From assembly GCA_964414815.1 (NCBI GenBank), contig CAYPXY010000019.1:8099-72098 (forward strand): a DNA stretch of 64,000 nt, written 5' to 3'. Shown here piece by piece: positions 36,006 through 43,525 of the stretch. The position numbers and the translations under genes are program-made. The notes under the pieces were generated by a model. The model was not told the origin of the DNA, did no database searches, and was given only the letters and a program-made list of their open reading frames with translations. The DNA is from Mariniblastus sp964414815. GTDB taxonomy: Bacteria > Planctomycetota > Planctomycetia > Pirellulales > Pirellulaceae. Each line of letters starts with the position of its first letter. Within the stretch, counting starts at the first letter, position 1.

Positions 36006-37453
36006 GATTTACTTCGAAGGATTCGGTTCATATTGATCTTGTATTTTTCGACGCCGGGTTGCCCATAGGGATTGATGCCGATCAGCCGCCCTTCGATCAC
36101 GGTCGCCAGCATCATCATTTGGAAAAACTGCCCCAGTGCATTTTCGTTGGCGGCTGGCAAATGAAGATTGGTCGTTGGGCGATTGTCTTCATGGTAAGCC
36201 TGATTCGTTCCGGCGATGGCGGCGGACATGATGTCGGGCAACGTCTTGTCGGCCAGTTCGTTCAACTGATCCTGATCGAGATCGCTTGAGCCGACCGGCA
36301 GCGGTGCGTGACGCCACGAATCGACGATGACATTGTTCATCACTTTGTCACGAATCCCTTCCTGATGTTGCTGTGCCCGTGAATGGAGGTCACGAGAATT
36401 CACGCAGGTCAACGGAAGAGCGCCCTGCTCGTTTTTGCCAAGACTTTCGGCCAGCAGTTGATCATACCACAGCCCCGCTGATTCGAGCGACTTGCTCCAG
36501 ACCGACATCACGCGAACGTCGATTCCGTTGGCTTCCAGCAGATGATTGACCGCCACATAATCTAATACGGCATTTTTCCCAAGCGGTTCAGTACGAAGAT
36601 GCGAGTTCATCGCGGCCGCTCCTTCGAGCATTTCCACAATGTTGATTCCCAGAATCGCACCGGGCAGCAGTCCCACTGGCGACAACACGGAAAACCGCCC
36701 GCCCACGCCATCGGGAACGATGAACCGGTCTCGGCAGCCGATGGCCGTCGCCAGATCGGCCAGTTTTCCCGTTTCGCCGGTGACCGGTACCACATAGTCA
36801 GGCAGATTTTCGCGTCCGGTGGCGGATTCAAGTTGTCGCAGGAACTGTCGCAAGGCGGCGGCGGTTTCCAGCGTGCCGCCACTTTTGCTGATCACCACGA
36901 TCGCCCATTTTCCTTCCGGGCCGGTTTTGTGGGCGGAGTCTGCCGCCAGAAAATGGATCAGTTGCTGCGACCAGTCGTTGTCAATATTGTTCCCCTCAAA
37001 GTACATCCTCGGCCGGCCACCCCGTTCACCGCGCGAGTATTCGTTGTGGTAGGGCTGGCAGCAGCAATCCATCATCGCGCGGGCACCCATGTAGGACCCA
37101 CCGATCCCCAGCACGACGACCTTGTCCACCTGCTCCCGCAGCCGCGAGGCACAGGCCAGAATTCGGCCCAGCTCGCTGTTGGCCCGGTCAGATTGATAGG
37201 CGTCGAGAATGCGTTCCGGCATCTCCAGAAAGCCCGCATCGAGCGGCTGCTTGGAGGCTGGAATATTCTGGGGCGACGCATAGAGTTCCTGATCCGTGAC
37301 CAGCACTTCTTCGCGAGCTGCCAGCAATCGGGGTTCAAGGTCCTTGATTTGTGACTCGGAGATTCCGAATTGTGGAATGAATGCTCCGCGATAGTCAAAA
37401 CGAAGCAGTGGTTTCAGTTTTCCCATATATGTTGTTGCTTGAGTTGATGCCAA
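36002..37453 (-). CDS. pgi: Glucose-6-phosphate isomerase
   Basis: 483 residues. Interconverts glucose-6-phosphate and fructose-6-phosphate in glycolysis and gluconeogenesis. Signatures: VVLGIGGSYMGARAMMD (first sugar-phosphate loop), VVISKSGGTLETAAALRQF (SIS phosphate-binding loop), GVGGRFSVLSPVGLLP, the DLHSRAQQHQEG segment with the active-site His, and the C-terminal GQPGVEKYKINMNRIL with the catalytic Lys. Length is between the short Bacillus and long E. coli types. First gene of a five-gene minus-strand run down to the ABC ATPase; promoter expected in 37454-37497. Confidence 0.96.
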   Translation of the reverse strand: MASTQATTYMGKLKPLLRFDYRGAFIPQFGISESQIKDLEPRLLAAREEVLVTDQELYASPQNIPASKQPLDAGFLEMPERILDAYQSDRANSELGRILACASRLREQVDKVVVLGIGGSYMGARAMMDCCCQPYHNEYSRGERGGRPRMYFEGNNIDNDWSQQLIHFLAADSAHKTGPEGKWAIVVISKSGGTLETAAALRQFLRQLESATGRENLPDYVVPVTGETGKLADLATAIGCRDRFIVPDGVGGRFSVLSPVGLLPGAILGINIVEMLEGAAAMNSHLRTEPLGKNAVLDYVAVNHLLEANGIDVRVMSVWSKSLESAGLWYDQLLAESLGKNEQGALPLTCVNSRDLHSRAQQHQEGIRDKVMNNVIVDSWRHAPLPVGSSDLDQDQLNELADKTLPDIMSAAIAGTNQAYHEDNRPTTNLHLPAANENALGQFFQMMMLATVIEGRLIGINPYGQPGVEKYKINMNRILRSKS

Positions 37454-37497
37454 ACGTGAACATGACGCAGTACGATCGCCAAAGATTCAGTTTGTGT

Positions 37498-37642
37498 TCA
37501 TTTGGCCCTACGGCTGCCATCTTTACGATCTATCAATGGTAGCCGACGAATCGCAAGACGCCGAGGGGTTATGGTAACTGCGGCCCCCTCGAGAAGCACA
37601 TTCTCAACGGCCTCGACAGCGGTCTAAAAACAAAAACTTCAT
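37498..37642 (-). pseudogene. Internally deleted DUF5615 (PIN-like) toxin remnant
   Basis: The ATG overlaps the DUF433 stop (ATGA) and reads MKFLFLD, the usual start of DUF5615 toxins (MKFLxDExLP). After this the frame breaks, and the other frame gives AVENVLLEGAAVTITPRRLA then IRRLPLIDRKDGSRRAK, which matches the family's C-terminus (...GALVxVxxxRxRIRxLPI). Only ~145 bp remain where ~340 bp are expected; the middle with the acidic PIN residues is gone. Confidence 0.75.
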
Positions 37643-37872
37643 TTCGTGTCATGAAGTTGAAGAATTTCATCGTCAAGATTGGCCGCAGCAAAAGCCAATG
37701 CCTGTCGTATATCCTCGTCATCCAGCTCAGGGTATTCCGATCTCAACTCCTGGCGATCGGGATAGATTGCCATAGCCTCCAATACGCGGCGCACGGTCAA
37801 TCGCATTCCACGGATACACGGCTGCCCGTTCATCAATGCCGGATCAATTGTAATTCTATCCAGGGAAGACAT
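37639..37872 (-). CDS. DUF433-family antitoxin
   Basis: 77 residues. Typical DUF433 sequence: start SSLDRITIDPALMNGQPCIR, then GMRLTVRRVLEAMAIYPDRQ with a winged-helix-like core, and an acidic C-terminal helix (YPELDDEDIRQALAFAAANL). These proteins are the antitoxin half of toxin-antitoxin pairs with DUF5615 PIN-like toxins and bind their own promoter. Here the toxin has decayed, so this is an orphan antitoxin. Transcribed away from gpmI. Confidence 0.9.
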   Translation of the reverse strand: MSSLDRITIDPALMNGQPCIRGMRLTVRRVLEAMAIYPDRQELRSEYPELDDEDIRQALAFAAANLDDEILQLHDTK

Positions 37873-37916
37873 GATTGCCTCAAAAAGTGTGATTCGTTCT
37901 TAATACAGGATACGTC

Positions 37917-37928
37917 TATACCAGTATA
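37917..37928. promoter_or_regulatory. Possible operator palindrome before the DUF433 gene
   Basis: TATAC-CA-GTATA is a perfect 5-bp inverted repeat, 45 bp upstream of the DUF433 ATG and 68 bp before the gpmI ATG, in an AT-rich stretch. Autoregulation by antitoxins is known; assignment of this site is inference. Confidence 0.3.
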
Positions 37929-37995
37929 CTAACTATAGCATCAATGTTATATTCGTGTTCGTAGTTCTTTGTGCCTCGCCTCAAATCAATACTGA

Positions 37996-39651
37996 ATGAA
38001 GCCACTAGTTAAATCGTCTACGTTTGAAGGCCCCGAAGGCCCTGTTGTACTGGTCATCATGGATGGCGTAGGAATCGGTCAGGGAGATGCTGGCGATATG
38101 GTGGCCAAGGCGACCAAGCCCCATCTCGACTGGCTTGCCGAGCATTCGATTGGCTGTCAGTTGATCGCTCATGGCCGCGCGGTCGGAATGCCGTCCAACG
38201 ACGATATGGGAAACAGTGAAGTCGGTCATAACGCGATCGGCGCCGGGCGTGTCTTTGATCAGGGCGCTTTGCTGGTCAAACGAGCCGTCGAATCGGGCGA
38301 TCTGTTTGACGGAGAGGTGTGGCGCGATTTGACCGGATCGTTGGCCGCAGGAAGTACACTGCATTTCATCGGGCTTCTCTCTGATGGTAACGTTCATTCG
38401 CATGTCGATATTCTGTTTCGGATGCTCGACCAGGCAGCGGCTCAGGGAGTTCGACGAGTTCGGATTCATGCACTGCTCGATGGACGTGATGTTCCTCCTA
38501 CGTCTGCGCTGACTTATGTGGATCTGCTGGAATCGAAGTTGACACAGATCAATCTCTCGGGCGATTTTGATTATGCGATCGCGTCGGGCGGCGGACGGCT
38601 TTACCTGACAATGGATCGCTATGAAGCCGAATGGGCGATGGTTCAGCGAGGTTGGGATGTGCATGTCCGCGGGATCGGACGGCAGTTCGGATCAGCAAAG
38701 GAAGCCATTGAATTCCTGCGAACGGAAACGCCCGGTGTGATTGATCAGGATCTCAAGGAATTTGTGATCGTTCGAGACGACCAACCGATCGGCCGGATGA
38801 AAGATGGCGATAGTGTGATTCTGTTCAACTTTCGCGGCGACCGGGCTATCGAAATTTCGCGAGCCTTTGATGAACCGAACCTTGACAAGATCAAGCGAGA
38901 TTCCGTACCCAATGTCAAGTTCGCAGGCATGATGCAGTACGATCCCGATCTGCAGATTCCAAAGCGCTACCTCGTAACGCCGCCTTCCATCAGCGAAGTG
39001 CTGGGCGAGTACCTTGCGATCACAGGTATCAGACAACTGGCGGTAAGCGAAACCCAGAAGTACGGTCACGTCACTTATTTCTTCAATGGCAATCGCAGCG
39101 GCAAGTTTGTCGATGCACTGGAAGAGTACGTCGAGATCAAGTCTGACCTGGTACCGTTCGAGCAACGACCCTGGATGAAAGGAGCCGAAATTACGGATGT
39201 CGTTCTGGACTCGATCCAGCATGGCAAGCATGACTTCATTCGGCTGAATTTTCCGAACGGAGATATGGTCGGTCATACCGGAAATGTTCTCGCTGCCGAG
39301 ATTTCAGTTGAAACAGTTGACTTGTGTGTCGGACGACTCATCCGTGCAGTAACGGATGCGAAAGGGATCATGATTGTGACCGCCGATCACGGAAATGCGG
39401 ATGAAATGTATGAGCTGGATAAAAACGGAAATATCATGATGGACGTAACCGGCATCCCGAGAATCAAGACCAGCCATTCCCTCAATCCGGTGCCTTGTTT
39501 CATTTTTGATCCGACCAACTGTTCGCAAGCTCGCTTGTCAGGCCACGTGCAGCCTGGAATCAGCAGCCTCGCGGCCACCGTGATTCGATTGCTGGGCTTC
39601 GAACCGCCGGAAAATTACGATCCGTCGATTGTGGAAGTGGGGGGGGTGTGA
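37996..39651 (+). CDS. gpmI: Cofactor-independent phosphoglycerate mutase
   Basis: 551 residues. Interconverts 3- and 2-phosphoglycerate using two Mn ions and a Ser nucleophile. Motifs: VVLVIMDGVGIGQGDAGD (metal site), SNDDMGNSEVGHNAIGAGR (nucleophile Ser in GNSEVGH), IHALLDGRDVPPTSALTYVD, VILFNFRGDRAIEISRAF, SETQKYGHVTYFFNGN, LNFPNGDMVGHTG and VTADHGNADEMYE. About 40 residues longer than the E. coli enzyme. No clear ribosome-binding site precedes the ATG. Downstream 39652-39849 holds no gene. Confidence 0.96.
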   Translation: MKPLVKSSTFEGPEGPVVLVIMDGVGIGQGDAGDMVAKATKPHLDWLAEHSIGCQLIAHGRAVGMPSNDDMGNSEVGHNAIGAGRVFDQGALLVKRAVESGDLFDGEVWRDLTGSLAAGSTLHFIGLLSDGNVHSHVDILFRMLDQAAAQGVRRVRIHALLDGRDVPPTSALTYVDLLESKLTQINLSGDFDYAIASGGGRLYLTMDRYEAEWAMVQRGWDVHVRGIGRQFGSAKEAIEFLRTETPGVIDQDLKEFVIVRDDQPIGRMKDGDSVILFNFRGDRAIEISRAFDEPNLDKIKRDSVPNVKFAGMMQYDPDLQIPKRYLVTPPSISEVLGEYLAITGIRQLAVSETQKYGHVTYFFNGNRSGKFVDALEEYVEIKSDLVPFEQRPWMKGAEITDVVLDSIQHGKHDFIRLNFPNGDMVGHTGNVLAAEISVETVDLCVGRLIRAVTDAKGIMIVTADHGNADEMYELDKNGNIMMDVTGIPRIKTSHSLNPVPCFIFDPTNCSQARLSGHVQPGISSLAATVIRLLGFEPPENYDPSIVEVGGV

Positions 39652-39849
39652 TTGGGGGTCAGTATTTGGAGTGCGACGAGGTATCGTCGCTTCGCGACGT
39701 TTGTAGTTGCCAATCCTCAACAGGTTTCGGAGTTGCGTGATCGGCTGGGAAGTTTGAGTTGGCTCATGAAGAAGGCTCTCAAAGAACCGACCTCGCGGAT
39801 GGCCAATCAGGCGGACGGGTGCTACCAGCGGGCTTCTTGAACAAAGGCC

Positions 39850-42570
39850 TTATCGGTTGGGAAGCCTGCTATAGATTTCTTTTTCATCGGCTAAGGCTTC
39901 CAGCATTTGGGGATCGATTTGCTCGGGGGCCGTGTGGCGAACTTCCGTGAACAGTGCGATCGAGGTGTTGATCGATTCAAGAGCCTGATTTCGATCGCCA
40001 AGTTGATAATAGGCTTTGGCAGCGACACGACTGACCATTGCCAAATCGAATTTTGTGACGATTGAGTTTGATTCGGACTTCATCGCCAATTCCAATATGG
40101 CGATCGCTTGATCCGCAGGTTCCACGACCTGCGAGTACTCGTGTAGCTCCAAATGTGAGCGAGCGATTTCGGTGAGAAAAATTGCCAGGTTGCGTTGATA
40201 CTCATTGTCATCCGGATGAGCTTCGGCAAGCTTTCGCATTACGTCCCAAGCGTTACGGGATTGTTCGATGGAATTCCGAAAATCGTCATTCAAGCGGAAG
40301 GCTCGTGCCAAATTGAAATAGGAATTTGCCAAGTCAACAGAAATAAACGCATTTTCCGGCTCTTTATTCACAATCCGCTGAGGAAAATCGATCGTGGCCA
40401 GGCAGGCCGGAATCACTTTGTCGAGAACTTTGCACCGAATGTAATGTTCACTTAACATAAACTCGGTCAACCAGACGCTTCTTGCGATCGAAACGTCGTC
40501 AGGGTTGCTCAATGCAAGTTGCTTTCCGATTTCAATTGCTTCGAGTAACGTGCGCTCACCCGCTTCTGAGTTACCGAGACTACTATGTACTTGGCTCATC
40601 GCACGCAGTAACCTGGCCATCGTTTTGTGGTGCTGGTCATTTTCGGGATTGCGCAGGATTAGAACGTTCAAGATTTCCCGCGCTTCATCAAACAGCGGTG
40701 TCGCGATTTCGAATTGATTCTCCCAAACTGGAATATTGGCATAGTCAATCAATATCGTCGCCAACTTATTGAGTTCTTTGTCAGAGTCCGGCACCAAACG
40801 CACCAGTTCTCGCTGCAGGCTGAGACTTCTTTGAAAGGATATTTCGGCGTCCTGAATTTCATCCGCCATCCAACAGGTACGGGCAACGACGTAGTAATTG
40901 TGCGCTAAACTTTCCAGGGATGCTGGATCGTTCGGGTCAGCGTCATAGGCTGCCTGTCGAAGTTGTTGAGCTTTGCGGTAATTCGACAAGCCTGCTTGTT
41001 TGTCACCGAGATGGGAGTTGCCCAACACGCCGAATAATTCACCAATTTTTTCGTAAGCGGCTGCCAGCTCGGTCTGCAATTCCAGATCATTCCCAGCTTC
41101 CTGCTGCAAGCGATCCAGATACTCCAGGGCACTAGTGATGATGGCCTTTCGAACCGCGAGCGAGTTTTCCAAAAACTCGACTTGAGGATAGATCTCAAAC
41201 AAAAGTTCGTTGGCCAGTTTTCTCAGTTCATCAAATTGATGCTTGGCGCGGCTTCGTTGCGACTCTGAAGCGTCCAACGCCGTCTGCAGCTGTTGTTGCT
41301 GGACACTCAATTTGTCGGCCAGTCGCTGCGATTGTCTGGCGTTGGCAGAACTTTGCAGCCAGAACACACTGCTGACGATCGTTCCCAAAAGCAAGGAACC
41401 CACCGTCGAAGTGAGTGCCAAAGTCAATCGCGGATTCCGGCGGCACCAGAGTCGAAGTTTTTGAAATGAAGTCGCAGGTTTGGCTAAAATCGGTTGACCC
41501 GCAAGGAAACGTTGGAGATCATCTCCAAATGCCAACATGGTCTGGTATCGGTTTTCCGCTTCCTTGTCCATTGCTTTGAGACAAATCGTTTCCAGATCAA
41601 CTGGCACCAGGCGGTTCAGTCTGCTCGGCGGGATGGGGGCGGCCAGCCGATGCTGATCGATCACTTCCAGCGGACGGCCGCGAAAGGGAGTGGTTCCGGT
41701 CAAACATTCGTAGAACGTCACACCCAGACTGTAGATGTCGCTGCGGGCATCAATTTGATCACCGAGTGTGGCTTGCTCGGGGCTCATGTATTCGGGTGTG
41801 CCGCACAGCATATCAGCTTGAGTCAGCGTGGCATCGTTAATGGTCCTGACCAGTCCGAAATCAGTGATCTTGGCACGTTGATCAACGCGATCAAGCAAGA
41901 TATTGGACGGCTTGACGTCTCGATGAATCAATTCGGCGGCGTGAGCATGAGCCAAAGCATCTGTCATCTGCCAAATGATCCTCGCGGTCTCGTACGGATC
42001 GAGTTGGCTGGTCTGCAGTCGCTGGCGCAGCGTCTGGCCAGGGATCAGCGGCAACACTATATAGTCTTGGCCCGCCGTATTTTGTCCGATGTGATGGATC
42101 GGAACAATGTTTTCATGGTTTAGTCCCGCGACGGCACGAGCCTCGCGAATGAACCGTTTTTCAGATTCCGGACTACTGCCGGGCAACAGAAACTTGACCG
42201 CCACTTCACGCCCCAGTCGCAGGTCCCGACCACAAAAGACGATCCCCATGCCACCGCGGCCAATGACTTTTTCGATTGCCAAATCGCCCAGGCTGCCGAG
42301 ATCCTCAAGGCGAGTGGGTGGAGCCAACACAGGTAGGGCTTGAGCTCGCTTGCGAATAATGGGCCGATAATCGGCCAGCAGGCCGGAATCCGACAGATGG
42401 TCGAGTGTCTGTCGGCACCGCGAACAATTCTCAATGTGGTCTGACAACTGCGATGCAGCCGGCCAGGTCGAGGAAAGCAGGGCGACCAACGTATCCCGAT
42501 CAGGACACGACAGGACGGCATGCCCGTTCGACGGGTGACTCGAATCTTCAGGATGAACTCGCTCCGTCAT
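39850..42570 (-). CDS. Ser/Thr protein kinase with N-terminal Cys motif and TPR-like C-terminal region
   Basis: 906 residues. A short zinc-finger-like motif (HIENCSRCRQTLDHL, residues ~45-60) resembles anti-sigma zinc binding modules. The kinase domain (about 93-350) has IGRGGMGIVFCGRD, EVAVKFLL, LIHRDVKPSNILLDR and KITDFGLVRTI. A membrane helix (LALTSTVGSLLLGTIVSSVF, about 383-402) is followed by coiled coil and ~400 residues of TPR-like helices (YRKAQQLRQAAYDADPNDPA; ISFQRSLSLQRELVRLVPDS). The gene start overlaps the upstream sigma-factor gene by 23 bp, so the two are translationally coupled. Such sigma/kinase pairs are known in planctomycetes; the kinase probably regulates the sigma factor. 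Confidence 0.94.
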   Translation of the reverse strand: MTERVHPEDSSHPSNGHAVLSCPDRDTLVALLSSTWPAASQLSDHIENCSRCRQTLDHLSDSGLLADYRPIIRKRAQALPVLAPPTRLEDLGSLGDLAIEKVIGRGGMGIVFCGRDLRLGREVAVKFLLPGSSPESEKRFIREARAVAGLNHENIVPIHHIGQNTAGQDYIVLPLIPGQTLRQRLQTSQLDPYETARIIWQMTDALAHAHAAELIHRDVKPSNILLDRVDQRAKITDFGLVRTINDATLTQADMLCGTPEYMSPEQATLGDQIDARSDIYSLGVTFYECLTGTTPFRGRPLEVIDQHRLAAPIPPSRLNRLVPVDLETICLKAMDKEAENRYQTMLAFGDDLQRFLAGQPILAKPATSFQKLRLWCRRNPRLTLALTSTVGSLLLGTIVSSVFWLQSSANARQSQRLADKLSVQQQQLQTALDASESQRSRAKHQFDELRKLANELLFEIYPQVEFLENSLAVRKAIITSALEYLDRLQQEAGNDLELQTELAAAYEKIGELFGVLGNSHLGDKQAGLSNYRKAQQLRQAAYDADPNDPASLESLAHNYYVVARTCWMADEIQDAEISFQRSLSLQRELVRLVPDSDKELNKLATILIDYANIPVWENQFEIATPLFDEAREILNVLILRNPENDQHHKTMARLLRAMSQVHSSLGNSEAGERTLLEAIEIGKQLALSNPDDVSIARSVWLTEFMLSEHYIRCKVLDKVIPACLATIDFPQRIVNKEPENAFISVDLANSYFNLARAFRLNDDFRNSIEQSRNAWDVMRKLAEAHPDDNEYQRNLAIFLTEIARSHLELHEYSQVVEPADQAIAILELAMKSESNSIVTKFDLAMVSRVAAKAYYQLGDRNQALESINTSIALFTEVRHTAPEQIDPQMLEALADEKEIYSRLPNR

Positions 42571-43189
42571 GATCTAAGCTGTTTGGAATGGGAACTTCTT
42601 CAGCCAGAATTCGCACTTCAGCTTCCAGCCGTTTGAGTACTCGTGATTTATTGACGTAAATCTGGTGGACAGGCAGTTGTAAGGCTTGAGCTACATCGGC
42701 GGCATTTTCATTGCGCACCCAAGTTGCTTCGAAACAGTTCCATTGCAGATCGGAAATATCCGGGCGGATACGTTTACAGGCGGTTTCATAAATTCGCTCG
42801 GAAAACAATTCCACCCAAGTAGAATCCGGATCGGCACAAAGTTGAGGTTGCGGGATTACTCCTGAATCGAAAGCATCCACCGATTCAAGCGACTGGCTGT
42901 GGCGGACGGATTGTCTTGCCAGATGATTTCGAATCCGATTCGCGGCAATCGTTCCCAGCCAAGACCGAAATTTACCTTTTGTCGGATCGTAGTCAAATTG
43001 GCGAATCGCTGTGCTGATCGTCGTCATGACGTCCTGGACAATGTCATCCACATCGCTGGCTTGCAACCGCCTTTGCAGGCAATAATCGCGAACAATGGGG
43101 ACATAAGTCTCCAAAAACTCTACCCAAGCTCCGGCGTCGTCGGAATTTCGAATACGCATCAGCAAGCTAGGCGAAGTTGAGTCGGGCAC
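42548..43189 (-). CDS. ECF-type RNA polymerase sigma factor
   Basis: 213 residues from a GTG at 43189 (VPDSTSPSLLMRIRNSDDAG), chosen because planctomycete ECF factors begin with this TSPSLLxRLR pattern; an ATG at 43285 in frame would add 32 unlikely residues. Region 2: AWVEFLETYVPIVRDYCLQR, then ASDVDDIVQDVMTTISTAIR and FRSWLGTIAANRIRNHLARQ. Region 4: ISDLQWNCFEATWVRNENAA then DVAQALQLPVHQIYVNKSRV, the helix-turn-helix. Overlaps the kinase gene. Divergent from the PEP-CTERM gene at 43526, which is a candidate target. Confidence 0.9.
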   Translation of the reverse strand: MPDSTSPSLLMRIRNSDDAGAWVEFLETYVPIVRDYCLQRRLQASDVDDIVQDVMTTISTAIRQFDYDPTKGKFRSWLGTIAANRIRNHLARQSVRHSQSLESVDAFDSGVIPQPQLCADPDSTWVELFSERIYETACKRIRPDISDLQWNCFEATWVRNENAADVAQALQLPVHQIYVNKSRVLKRLEAEVRILAEEVPIPNSLDHDGASSS

Positions 43190-43525
43190 GATAAGTTGCT
43201 TCTTTATATTACAAATTGAGCGTAGGTTTCTATCACAGAAAACCAGAAGAGACTCAATTTTCCCTGAAGTGAGGACAAGAAGCAATCGTTTTCCGAAATT
43301 TTATTTATTTCGTTAAAGCGACTGATAGAAGAGAGCGCCCCACCTGTAGTTCTATGAGGAGTGCGCTGGTTATTGAGGTTGGATTGTTCGTTGACCAAGG
43401 TCAATTTCACGACGACGCCCATCTCAGCCAGTATCGAAAAATCGTTCGATCAAGACTTTTTTTTGAATGCGATTCACAAGTAAACCCATAGTTTGAACCC
43501 GTCCAGTTAGGTAAGGATCTATATC

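Noticed and set aside
36599..37354. Plus-strand open frame of 251 codons
   Set aside because: Antisense to pgi; no protein-like features.
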